Positions 22,601 through 33,777 of a DNA stretch of 64,000 nt are shown piece after piece. Under the pieces are notes generated by a model. It saw only the letters and a list, made by a program, of their open reading frames with translations, did not search any database and was not told the DNA's origin. Source of the DNA: Amorphophallus konjac (taxonomy: Eukaryota; Streptophyta; Magnoliopsida; Alismatales; Araceae); assembly GCA_022559845.1 (NCBI GenBank), contig CM040123.1, positions 319,715,933 to 319,779,932 of the forward strand, read 5' to 3'. A program made the position numbers and the translations under genes. The number at the start of each line of letters is the position of its first letter. The first letter of the stretch is position 1.

Positions 22601-22997
22601 ATTGGATTTCTTCTCAGCTTAGCGATGATTCGGATGGACGCCTGCCCTCCCGTGTTGCTTTAGTTGTGAGCCTTTGAGTCCAGGTGTTTAGTTCAGAGCC
22701 TTCGAGTCCCGATTCAGGACTTTGAGTGATTTTCGACGCGTGCCGAACATGTGTTCGAATTCTCGAGTTTCTTTTGATTCGGCCTTCGACACCGCCGACT
22801 GGGGAGCCAGGGCTATCTTTTCTACCCGAGGGGCTTCTTTGTTGGATGGCAGAGTGCCGAGTATATATATTCGTCCTACTTGGAGGAGGTATGGAGTTTA
22901 TTTGGCCTTCCCATCTTCGACTTGATCTTGAGATGTTGAGACATCTGTGCCGTAGGAACATTCTTTTTCTTCTCTCTTTTTTGATGTCCACAGGGGG

Positions 22998-25900
22998 TTC
23001 TCCCCATAGAAGAGGTTCTTCCTCCGTCCTAGCTTCTGCTTCTGGGGCTAGTTCAAGTGACTCGAACTCCTCCCAGGGGACATACTCCTTCAGCTCCACA
23101 GGCTGGATCTCGGGATGTTCATAGTCTTTAAGCCCATCAATAATAGCTTGGAGTCTTTCGACCGCAGGGCTAGTTTCTTTGTGCACCTGCATTGAGACGT
23201 GCTTTTTACTGTTGTGAGTAGGCTACCTCATAACTAGCCGGGGGGCTGTGTCATGCCAATCCGGTGCTACCGGTGGCGATGCTGGTTAAGGTGTAACACC
23301 CCTTATGTGAACTTCCAGGGTGGGCTGGGGAGCTTGTCTTCTTCTTCTATTCTTTGTTGGCGTGGCCTGCCAACCTCCTTGGTCCTGGGCTGGCGCCATG
23401 ACGAAGGCTTCATAAGTGGCACGTGTGCTAGCCTCCGACCATTCTTTAGGCAGCTGCTGGTATAATGATAATATGTTGATGGTGGTACCCGGCATCTTGT
23501 GCGACTACAGAGGATCCACCTTGTGCTCCCCCATGTCCAGCTCCCCCTTCTTGATCAAGGATTCAATGACATCCTTGAAGATGTAACACTCCTCGATAGT
23601 ATACTCGAGCATCTGGTGGTGCGGGCAAAAGTGAGGGTCATCCCTCTTCTTCAAGTCACCAGGCCTCTTAGGTTCTGGTAATGTGATTTTGTTATACTTG
23701 GTGGCCCATTCAAATAGGACTCGGGACTTATCACAAGGAAAAGAATACAACTTGTTCCTCATTTTCTCCCACAGGGAGGGACCTTCCCGCCATTCAGTGG
23801 ACCTGGGCAGGGGAGGGTTGGCTGTCTCTTTGGCCTTCTCTTTCTGCTTCTCAAAGGTTTCGAAGTCTAGGGTGTGAACTTCTGACAGTGTCGGTCTCTT
23901 CTCGGCTTGTCTGGCCCTCTGGCTCAATGCAGCTGGAGCAGAAGAGTATCGAGCGAGGAATGCCTCGATCTCTGCCACTATATTGTTCAGACATACAAAT
24001 GACTTGACCTCATCACCAATCATCATCTCAAGGATTTCCTTCTTCAGATTCTATTTGCAAATCTGCACTACGTCCTCCTGATGCGGGGGACGTCTGCACC
24101 TCATACTGAGGTTCCTCCATCTTTTTATATAGTCGAGTGCTGACTCATCATTTCTATGCCTTGTGGCATAAAGCTCTGTCACAGTCACCTCACGTTCAGC
24201 TATATAGAACCTCTCTTTAAACTTCTTCTGCATGTCGGGCCAATCTATGATGGACCCGGCGGGCAAGCTCCAGTACCACTTGAAAGCGAGCCCAGTAAGT
24301 GTCAAGCCGAAGAGTTTGAGGAGATAGGCTTCATCTGTCGCTAGATCCCCCATAACATTCACATAGTAGGCAATGTGCTCCCTGGGAGACCCTTGCCCAT
24401 TAAATTTCTCAAATTTCGGCGGCTTGGTGATGTCGCCTGGTAGCCTCCTGGCAGCATAGTGCGCCAGGTAAGGTACCCGGTACACATCAAATGGTGTGTG
24501 ATCACCGTCACCCCTTTCTGCCAACTTCATGTCTATCATCTGTTTGAGCATCAGTCTGGTCACTGTTGCCGAGTCGACCGGACTTGGATAGAAGTGGGCC
24601 AGTTTCGCCAATGGCGTTGTTAGTACTGTTGCCTCTAGTGCAATAGTGGATCCCTGGAATGGCAAGTTCAGTGGCGGGGCCGGTGTGATAAGCTGTGGCT
24701 GATGCAAGGGTATGCCCCCAGTGTATCTGGGTATTGGTGGAGACACCGTCGCCTGCGGATAAGCTTCCGAGGCTTGACCATTGCCCCCAGGAGTTTCGGG
24801 CAATGCCTCGGTCTGCCCGGATGTTGGGGGCTAAGCAACTCTTTCAGTCAATTATTTCCTTAACAATTCAATCTCTCGCTGATATTACTGCATAATATGC
24901 AATACATCAGGGTCATTCATGGAAAGGCTAGGGGTGCCCCCCCTTTCTTCGGCTGGCGCCTCCTCGGATGACGTGGATGGTCCTCCCGTGGTGCCTTCGG
25001 TAACAACATTGGCAGTCAGAGCCATTGAAGGCTCCCCATGGCCAGCTTCTTCAGTATGAACTTGCACCACCTCATTTGCCGCTCTCCCCCTTCTGGTAAG
25101 AGGTCCTGGCCTTGTGGCAAGTCTGGCCACCTCTTCAGGCTCAATCGGTAAAGCCCCGTATCGGCCGAATACTCCGACCATGTTGCAGGTGTAAACCCTC
25201 AGGTCTCTACCTCTTCTTTCCGCCCTTCTCGACGGCCTACCCGGGAAGACCAATCTGTTAAAGACCGATCTCCGTGGCTTCACTTCTTCCCTCAACGGGG
25301 ACTGATAACTCTCCTCCGAGCAATTTCTTGACTCGGCGTTGGGCACATGTCAGGTCTCTTCTTCTTCACAGGCGGAGGCTACTGCCCCCAGTAATCTCTG
25401 GCGGCCTAGGGGAGTGCTTCCTGGGCCCCGCAGGTAATTCCTCATGGCTTGCTCCACTCCTTCACAATCTTGATCAGGGGGAGAAACTGGTGATAATGTG
25501 CCGATAGAAGTTGCAGGGATCTAAGCTGAGGGCCGCGTGTGGGTAGCTTGGTGACGGTGCCTATAGTGTTGGCGACGGGTGCCTTCTGGCGATGCCGGTG
25601 TAGTGGGCACTGGCTGGTACATAGGGGCCGCAGTCTTGACCCACTCTTCTTGTTGTGCCCTCGCAGGACAGAAGGTGCTGGGCCCTGCTTGGGCGGGTGA
25701 AGTAATCTGGGCTCCCCTGGGGATCCAGGCTTGTTTAGACTTTCCCGGCCTACGGGCTGGCACATGCTCTGGCGCTCCGACCAGGGTAGTGGGCATCATC
25801 TTTCCCTTCATCTTCTCCAGTGCTCGGAAGGGGTTCCGCACTGGCACAGTGGGCATGACCTGGTCAGGGATCGCTTTGGCCCGTCGCCCATTGTGTGGAC

Positions 25901-26071
25901 TCGGATGCTTCCCATGACAAAGTATTTGCCAATGCTGGAAAGCCCGCCCCTCGGTGCAGTAGTAGCACGGCTCCTCCGGAGCCTCCTCTGGTGGGACACC
26001 GACTCGTGGGGAGATGGGCCGGCGGTTGGGTGCACATGGTGCACACAGCAGTTCAACGTCCCGGTCGGGAC
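22998..26071 (-). pseudogene. Gypsy-A Gag, central part
   Basis: One frame, broken by several stops, runs leftward from 26071. Order: Pro/Arg-rich N-terminal region (about 25860-25525); acidic linker (25340-24885, ending near DPDVLHIMQ); retrotransposon gag domain at about 24500-24060 (FKWYWSLP, DWPDMQKKFKERF, LDYIKRWRNLSMRC); then a C/H-rich segment near 23620 (CPHHQMLEYTIEEC followed by FKDVIESLIKKGEL), the Tat/Ogre-type substitute for a zinc knuckle; then the linker that rejoins 19848 across the solo LTR. Stops include about 25521, 24885, 24051 (TAG) and 23505. Continuity upstream to 36228 across Copia-3 keeps the frame. Gag binds genomic RNA and builds particles; this copy is dead. Confidence 0.83.
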
Positions 26072-27159
26072 AACTTTGTTAGGTTCGGTGCAAGTATTCA
26101 GAGGGGGGGTGAATGAATATAGCCTATAAAAAATTTCACCCAATATAAACTTTCGCTCAATTAGAATTTCGCTCACTCAACAGATTAAACACTTAGAACA
26201 AAATCTGATCAAGTCATCTAATGAACCTGTGATCAAACACTTGGAGCGCCCCTATGCAAACATCTAGCGGAAGCAAACCACAAGCAATCAAACCACAATG
26301 CAAGAGGGGTTTTTAGGTGCTTCGGTCCTCCAGACCTACATCCACCCCACACTCAACCCGAGTGTGGATTCCGCTGACTCACAGCTTGAACAGCTGGGCA
26401 TCACAGCTTGCCTACAACCGCTGGGCCTCACAGCTTGCCGTCCAGTGGAATCCACCACTGCAACCGCTGGGGATTACAGCTTACCCGTCCAGTGGAAACC
26501 TTCACTGCCCGCTGAGCAACACAGCTTGCTGTCCAGAGGAGTCCTCCTCTGCAAACCGCTGACTAATAGCTTGAAATAAAATGTAAAATAGAAAACAAAA
26601 GACAAGATAACAGCAGTCAGAAAGCTGTAAACGTAAAGCACAATGTGGCTCTTAAAGAGCTGACTGGCCTGGATTTGATCCACGGTCCAGTGAAGACAGA
26701 TCTTCAAACAACCTCTCTCAGTCTCTTCTTCTCATGATCTCTTTCTTTCTTTTTCTTTCTCTCTGCACTTCTCTTCTTCTTTCGCTAATCTCTCACTCTC
26801 TGCTCTTCTCTTCTCTCTCTTTTCTTTCCTCTCTTGTGCTGGATCGACAGCTTCTCTTCACTCTACCTTTTTCTTTCTCTCTGCCTCTCTTCTTCTTCTC
26901 ATGTCTGGATCGAAGCCTCTCTGGTGTATATACTTTGCTGCTCTTCTTCAGTCGATGAACCTCCATCTGAAGACGAAGGCTCCATTATATACCAGCAGCA
27001 GCAGCAGCAGCAGGGCGCGTGTGGCTTCCACAGTTCCCGCCCTAAGAATTCGGACCACGTGGCAGCATCCAGCAGGCTGTCAGTACACGTGTCCTCATCT
27101 GGGCACTCTCCTTATCCTCGGATCACGTGCCCAGCACCAGTACGCTCAGCAACTGGAGT

Positions 27160-27650
27160 TAGATGGCGTCAACCCACTTGCTCCAAGGAGTTGACGCAGC
27201 CTTCAGAGATATTCTATCAGCAAAGCTCAAGTCTGCTACGTTGACGCTTCCAACCCGTGGCGTTGACGCATTGATGCGTTCCAGTGAGCAACCAGCCTAG
27301 CCCTATTGAGAGTTGCGTCGACGCTGCTCCACTGCTGCGTTGACGCATTGGTGATCCAGTGATCAAGGTCTTCGGCAGATAACTATGCTGCGTCGATGCT
27401 GCTAATCCATAGCGTTGACGCAGTGGTGTTCCAGAGCTGAATGTATATCAGACTCAATTGCTGCGTGGACGCTGTCTTGCAATGGCGTTGACGCACTGCA
27501 GTATTCCAGTGAGCTATGGACTCTAACTCATTAACTACTGCGTCGACGCTGCTGTAGCATGGAGTTGACGCAGCCAGGTGAAGCTCTGAAATCCTCTTCA
27601 ACTGAAGCGTGGGCGCATTGAACTCCCAGCGTCGACCCCTTTCTTCATTG
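27160..27650. repeat. GCGTTGACGC / GCGTCGACGC array in Copia-3 U3
   Basis: About fourteen irregularly spaced copies of (T)GCGT(T/C)GACGC(A/T), many full palindromes, with a few more at 28010-28310. The 5' LTR copy (34860-35340) matches it with C/T differences inside the motif. The core TGACG is the known binding word of TGA-type bZIP factors; binding here is inference. Confidence 0.8.
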
Positions 27651-27664
27651 TTGTCATCATCTGA

Positions 27665-28260
27665 AGATAGTGTATAGACTTTAGAACTGGTGCACGATGT
27701 ACATACTTCATGATACTCGTCCAATGTATATACTTAGCTGAACAAGACACACAATGTATAGACTTGCAGCCATGAACAAATACAATGAAGAGACTCTTCA
27801 ATCGACAGGCAGACAATGTATATACTTGCTCAGTGTATGGACTTTATTAAAAGAACATGCAATGTATATACTTGCTCAGCCTGAATCAATGTCTAGACTT
27901 CAGCTCAAGGCCAGTGTATAGACTTCAATGCCCTTCGTCAAAAGCGATGTGCAGACTTGTGAAGGCGAATGTAGTGTACAGACTTTGCCAAGCAATATAC
28001 ACACTTGTAGAGTTGACGCTACATGAAACACTGAGTTGACGCTGTATGAAACATGGACAGTGTACAGACTTTACCCACTGTATGGACTTCATGCAATGCA
28101 AACGAATGTGTAGACTTCACTATGTAAATGGCTGTACAGACTTAGTCAAAACATGATGTATAGACTTTGGACTCCAAGGGCGATGTATGGACTTTCATAT
28201 GAAAGGCTGTACAAACTTTGAAGGCAATGGCCAATGTACAGACTTTGAAGTTTGGGGGCG
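27665..28260. repeat. GTATAGACTT-type repeats in Copia-3 U3
   Basis: About twenty copies of (A)ATGTA(T/C)A(G/T)ACTT at irregular spacing, matching those of Copia-1 and Copia-4. The other LTR carries the same array at 35370-35955. Confidence 0.85.
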
Positions 28261-28526
28261 TCGACGCATGATGCATGAGACACACTTGCTGCGTTGACGC
28301 TGCATGACTTGCGAAATGCATAGAACATACAGAGGCTGTAATGCACCGATCTTAATTCAAGCACAAAACACTTTATGCACTCTCATGCATTCTCCACAGA
28401 ATATATCAGTTATATGCATTCAGATTGTTATGATTCAATGTCAAGCTATTAGCAAAACAAAATGGTGACTCATTCGTGTTGTTATCATTAAAACACCACA
28501 TTCATCAAAGCACAAGGGGCACAACA

Positions 28527-28540
28527 ATCTCCCCCTTTTT
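28527..28540 (-). other. Copia-3 polypurine tract
   Basis: Minus strand AAAAAGGGGGAGAT abutting the 3' LTR, preceded by TTGCCATCATC. Confidence 0.92.
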
Positions 28541-31085
28541 GATGATGGCAACATAATGAGTCACATCACACTGACTCGTCAAACTATTCTCCCCCTTTGA
28601 CATAATCAAAAAGAAAGGGAATGGTTTAAGAGACACAATGCATCACACAAAGACACTTATGACAATGAAACATCACTCCCCCTATCAGCATGCAAGATTA
28701 ACTACTCTCCCCTAGATGCAAAGAAACCATAACTCCCCCTGAAGCACAAGAATGGATTCAGGTTATCCAATAAATCAATCTGAACTCTGCCTTTACAAAG
28801 AATCTGAATTCTGGTGAAAAGACCACATAATCAGAACTTATTGCAGAACAAGATGGAAGATTCCAACAGTGTGGAGAGTAAAGTGATTGGTGATAGAAGG
28901 GCAAAAATAGACAACAATCATCACAAGACATCTCAATGAATAATCAGACTGAATCTGATCAGGCTATCTGGAAAATCTGATCATGAGGGATTTTAATGCA
29001 TACATCACTTCAATAAGTCTTAAAAGATGTAGACTCTTCTATCATAAAGGGTTATGAAGTGGCAACTTAACCAAACTGATTTAATTTTGATGTATACCAA
29101 ATTTGTCAAATTAAACTCAATACTCATATCTGAATCCAAGTTTTAATAAAGGTGAACCAAATATTCAGATAACACCCAAAATCAATCATCTTTTATCTTA
29201 CACATATGATCTCAATAGCACCTTTGAAAGATACACAGATTAGTACAGAAGTTAAACACCTTTTCAAGAACATGAGTTGACAGATTTTTCAAGATAATTT
29301 CATTTGAAGCACATTATATTTTTCCTGAGCAATTTAAGTTGATCAACACCTTTTTACATGAGGCACAACAAGTCTTAGTTGAAGTGACCCAGTTACTCAG
29401 TGTGATAACTGTCATTGCCTCTCACTTTGAGAGCAGAGTTAGCAATATGAGTGTCTTTTTACATGAGAAGACACCTTTATCAGAGGCCAGACTCCCCAGC
29501 TACTCAACACAAATAAGCTATTGCTCTGTCAGGTTTTGTTTCACTAAATTTTTATCAGAGATAACTATGGCACCTCATGACATGAGTTACTTTATTTCAT
29601 TGATAAGGAACTCAGTTTCTCAGTGACCGAGTCATTGCTCTGAATTCACAATTTCTTCATTTAGTCAACATTTTCAAATTAATGTTTAACAACAGTACAC
29701 ACTATATGCATCTTAGCCAAAGAAGCCCTGAATTCAAATTTATAGATATCTGATGAGAGAGTCTAAGGTTTACATGAAACATGTAGTTAAAGTTTATTAA
29801 ACCTTATCATTCAGATATTTTCAATTCATTTAACTACAAATCTGAGAATACATTAATCTTATATCAGTCTGATTCAGTGATAATTCTTAAACCTATATGA
29901 TAGAAATTTCTACAATGTTCTCAGACTGAATTGCATGACATGCAGCTTAAGTTCCTCAGATCAGAAAAATAAGTTTAGCTGACCAACAAATCAATAGTAG
30001 AGCCAATTCAGTCACACCAGCTGAGAGGTATATGAAGGAAGAGTACTAGCTGGTGAAAGAATCAATCAGCAAGAGAGAATAAAAGTTTAAAGCCAATAGC
30101 AGAGTTGAATTTCAGTCAGACAAAATGAGACACTCCTTCTTCAACAGATTGAGGATTAGTAGTCAAATTCTCAGATTCAAGAAGGTATGAATTCAAAATA
30201 GTCAATTGATGATTTGAAAGAGTGTAGAGTGAGAATTTCAAATAGAGTCAACAATGTGATAATGCTCCCCCTTGTCTATATGCAGTGACTCACATAAGAC
30301 TCAACAAGCTCCCCCTGAATTGATGCAATTTATGCAAGATGATTATTCAAACGTCAGGGCATTCTTTATTCAGAGAGCATCATGCTAGAGCAATCAACTC
30401 TTCAAGATAATTCAATTTAGCACAGACAGATTATTATGATATGCATTGATCAAAAACAGTTGGACTCCCCCTGACTATATGCATGAAATGTATTAAAATC
30501 ACATCACATGATATCAAATTTAGCATTCAGATATGATTCATGCAAATTAGACAGAAGAGAATTACTATAAGCATGATTGTTCAATTCATATTTCAGAAAA
30601 CTTCAGTTTAGCACCAACAGATCAACATGATATGCAATACACTGCTCTATATGACTTGACCCATGGTACTGGGCGGAGGACTTGGTCCAAGGACCACCTC
30701 CCACATGGCAGTAGCATCCAGACATACTCCATCTACCCTTCAGCACTGTTCCATCTAATATACCATGATGGTCATGCAAATCAGTGCAATACGACATGCA
30801 GGGAGTTTGACATATCATGCATCATGACATAGATATGTAATGCATTCAGAGGTAAACTACAATTATTTCCATGTGCATTTTAGATTTTCAATTAGATTCA
30901 GTTAGATGATGCACAAAAGAATTAATCATGATATGCAGGCATTTAGAGCACACAAATTTAGAAGATAGAATTTTAGCAGAGTTTTCAGAACTAACCTGAA
31001 ATGTAGTCATGGGGTTTTCATTCTTGAGTGCCTTGGTTGATTAACCCCCTTTATTCATTTCCAAGGCACACCTGCAACAACTGGA
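28541..31085 (-). other. Copia-3 conserved non-coding region in place of pol
   Basis: 2.5 kb between the PPT and the gag stop. The longest frame is under 100 codons, with no Pol motif. It is collinear and strongly similar to 45388-47865 of Copia-4 (for example AAGATGGAAGATTCCAACAG at 28851 and 45741, and CATCAAT.AGTCTTAA-type words), although the elements are separate insertions. A hairpin-rich core lies at 29390-29640. A further inverted repeat, TGGTCC AA GGACCA within GGAGG...CCTCC, lies at about 30675-30704. Confidence 0.8.
29390..29640 (-). other. Hairpin cluster in Copia-3 non-coding region
   Basis: At least six short stems in 250 bp: CAGTTA/TAACTG (29390-29411), CTCTCA/TGAGAG with a 3-nt loop (29419-29433), GTGTCTT/AAGACAC (29451-29474), TTATC/GATAA with an AGA loop (29542-29554), CTCAT/ATGAG with a GAC loop (29574-29586), and CTCGG/CUGAG on the element strand (29619-29631). 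Each has a counterpart in Copia-4, most with pairing kept. Possible roles are packaging, dimerisation or RNA stability; none is shown. Confidence 0.6.
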
Positions 31086-33524
31086 TTATTTTGATCCTGC
31101 AGGAACCCAAGCTGCCTTGGGTCCTGTATGAGCCCTAACAGGTGTTCTAAACAATCTTTTAGCAACATGATCATCATATTCCATCAGTTTACACTCAAAC
31201 ATTGAATGTCCAGTTTTTCCACAATAATAACATGAAGCCACAGAATTTTTGTTTTTATTCTTCATGTTAGCAGAAACATGATGCCCATGTGCATGCATAT
31301 GAGTATGAAAATTATTTGTATGAGCATGAGTATTTCTTTTATTGACTTGAAAATTTTTCTTTCCATGCTCAGCCAGCCGACAGTTGGCAGCTTTGTGGCC
31401 TAGCTTACCACATTCAAAACATGCAAAGTTTTTCTTTTTATCTCTCAAGTTATTTCTAGCAGAATTATAGAAAACAGGGAATTTGACAGATTTAGAGTTT
31501 AATCTATTTCCTTGAGCATGCCAGCAATCTTTGACTGCATGCCCATGCTTACCACATTCAAATCATTTAAGATGCTTGCTTCTTGATTCATTTTTACCCC
31601 AATGATTCCCTGACCAGCACTCATTAGCCTTATGCCCAGGCTTGTTGCAAGTGAAACAAATGATATGCTGATTGAATTTGAGTTTGTTTCTTTTGTACTC
31701 ATGATGATTTGGGGTGTATCTGGCATGCATTCTGTCATCAGATTTCAAAGCATAGCACTCATTCATTAGATGACCATACCTACCACAATAATAGCATGAA
31801 GCATCAGATTTCCTAGGGGCATGGTTTCTATCAGATGAATTCACAGATGCATGTGAATGAGTACAATAAGCATGAGCATTTTGCATTGACCCATCAGATT
31901 CAGCAGAGCTAACAAATTTCAGAGTATAACCAGAATTATTCTTTGCCCTTTTTGTTTGACTCTTTCTTGTCAATTTCTGATTATCCTCAACAGGTTTTGT
32001 TTGTTTTTCAATTTTCTGAGCTTTAAACTGAAAGACAGATTTTGAAGGTGACTTCTGATTTTCATTTTGTTTTGGGGATTGCCTTGAAGTACCAGCTACA
32101 TCAGTGCTTTGAACAAAAGTTGTATATAGCTGGTTTTTAGTGATTTTCTTAACATCAGAACAGCAATTTGTTCCCCCTTCAGAGTTATCATCCTTCCTCT
32201 TCCCAACCGTTTTCATTTTTCCTTTAATCTTGGCAGACTCAATGGCTGAATTTTTCAGATTATGAATTTTATCTTCCAAGCTAGCAATGTGAAGTTCATA
32301 ACTGGCTATTTCCTGTTCACTGTAATTAACACATTCGCTTAGAACTTGATTTACAGTTTTATACTTCTCAATTTCTTGTTCTAGATTGTTCAAAATTTCT
32401 GAATTTTCATCATAGACAGCTTTTCCTTTTTCTATAGTGAGAAGTCTTTCAGACAAGCCAGTGTTCAACCACTTTAATTTTTCAACTTCAGCTTTTAATT
32501 CAGTGTTTTCTACCTCAAGATTTTTATCCTGAATTTCATTATTAGCACATCTCTCTCTTCCAGACATGTGCTCCAATTTTTCAATCAGTTCATCTTCTCT
32601 TTCTTCTGTTTTAATTTTCTCAGCGAGCAGATTTTTGTGATCATCTTTAAGTGAGGCAATTTGTTTATTTAGCCATTCATTCTCACTAAAGAGATCTTCA
32701 TTACGTTCTCTTAAAGCTGAGCATGTTTTACAATTTGATTTAGCAGAAGAGGACTGTGAAACCTCATTGATTTCATTCATTCTGATCATAAGAGTTTTAT
32801 TCTTCTTTTGAAGATCTTCATTCTCCAATTTCATTTTGTCCAATTCAGAATTAACTTCAGTGAGTTCCTGCATGCCTTTTAGAAGCTCCTTTTTCTTATC
32901 ATTCAACTGATTCTCTATTTCTGACATTTTATCCAACCATGTTTGTTTTTCAAATTTTAGAGAATCATTTTGTTTCTTAAGATTCTGAACATCTAGCATG
33001 CAAGCATCATAAGACTTTTTCATATTTGGACAGTTTTCACATGAATCTTTCAGATTTATTCTATCACATTTCTTTTTCAATTTTTTATTTTCAGATTTCA
33101 ATTTCTTGGAAACTTCTAACAAGTTTTCATACATCTCTATCAATTCATCGAAAGAGTATCCTTCTGATTCAGAACTTACCTCGGATGAAGTTTCATCATC
33201 AGCATTTCTATGATCAGCCATTAAGCACTTGCTGTGATTCCTGATTAGCTTCAGTTTATCCAAAATGTCTTTGGCAGACCTGCAAGATGAAATGCATTCA
33301 ATTAGAGATCTGTCAATTGATTCTTTTAATAAAACTACAGCTCTATTATTGACATAGTCTTTCAGCTTGTCCTTCTTGGTCCATTTAGATTTATCCTTCG
33401 ACAGTTTGTATGGGCCGTGAGTCATTACCTTCCACAGTTTTGGATCAGTAGACTTTACATACCGATGGAGGTTTTCGAACCAAGAGTCAAAGTTATCACC
33501 TCTGAATATCGGAGGATTAGCCAT
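31086..33524 (-). CDS. Copia-3 Gag variant with C-terminal multi-zinc-knuckle array; one in-frame stop
   Basis: The frame from ATG 33524 (MANPPIFRG) spans 812 residues, broken only by TGA 31563-31565 (codon 654). The N-terminus matches Copia Gag (DSWFENLHRYV, LWKVMTHGPYKL, then a SAKDILDKLKL segment), but the roughly 110 residues that carry EGTSQVRET in Copia-1 are absent. Next comes a very long Lys/Glu coiled coil, about residues 130-420. CCHC knuckles follow: CYYCGRYGHLMNEC (about 577), CFTCNKPGHKANEC (about 623), one whose first Cys is the TGA, CFECGKLGHKAANC and CYYCGKTGHSMFEC. It ends WVPAGSK with TAA at the place where Copia-1 and Copia-2 Gag stop. No protease follows. The 240-nt leader is longer than in Copia-1 and Copia-2. 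Confidence 0.9.
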
Positions 33525-33763
33525 CGAATCAGATAACAACCAAATTCAAAGCACAAAACACTAGACAATAAAACCAGATAAGCAAGACACGGCACTAACT
33601 CAGTGAAGCTAAATACAGAACACAAGAGGCACACTTATGAAATGCACCAGATAGAAATGCACTAAGACAGTAAATCAAGACGATTCCAAAAGACCCACTC
33701 TGAAATGCACTAAATAGTTAGCAGGATCCTCTGCAGATTGTTAGATATGTTAAGTTAGAGACC

Positions 33764-33775
33764 GCTCTGATACCA
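33764..33775 (-). other. Copia-3 primer-binding site (initiator Met-tRNA)
   Basis: Minus strand TGGTATCAGAGC, two bases from the LTR at 33778. Confidence 0.95.
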
Positions 33776-33777
33776 AT

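Larger units (their letters stand above)
19854..22992 (-). repeat. Solo LTR of a Gypsy-A-related family
   Basis: 3139 bp with terminal inverted repeats TGTGGAC...GTCCACA, flanked by GGGGG at 19849-19853 and 22993-22997. It is related to the Gypsy-A 5' LTR: shared starts TGTGGA(C/T)G(C/T)AC, a common block GGGCGTGCCAGTCACAAA.TGA, and TTTCGGCAAAAATT.GGCAGCATCTCCCC-like words near 21390 and 38415. It lies in the same orientation. No internal domain remains, as expected after LTR-LTR recombination. It splits the Gypsy-A gag-pro frame, which rejoins in frame across it. Confidence 0.85.
26077..28526 (-). repeat. Copia-3 3' LTR
   Basis: 2450 bp, TGTTAGGTTCGG...GGCACAACA. From the inner end outward: GGGGGGGTGAATG block, CAGCTTG-type units at 26380-26575, CT-rich stretch 26700-26935, TATA box 26983-26992, an AGC microsatellite (26993-27013), GTTGACGC units, GTATAGACTT units. 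Confidence 0.95.

Noticed and set aside
26734..27244. Ser/Leu/Phe-rich ORFs at 26734-27244, repeated at 34435-34945, 43362-43643 and 51232-51456
   Set aside because: They are translations of the CT-rich leader inside LTRs and occur in every copy simply because the LTRs are copies.
28541..31085. A decayed pol hidden in the Copia-3 (and Copia-4) non-coding region
   Set aside because: No protease, integrase, RT or RNase H motif in any frame, and the two copies agree in the same non-coding sequence.
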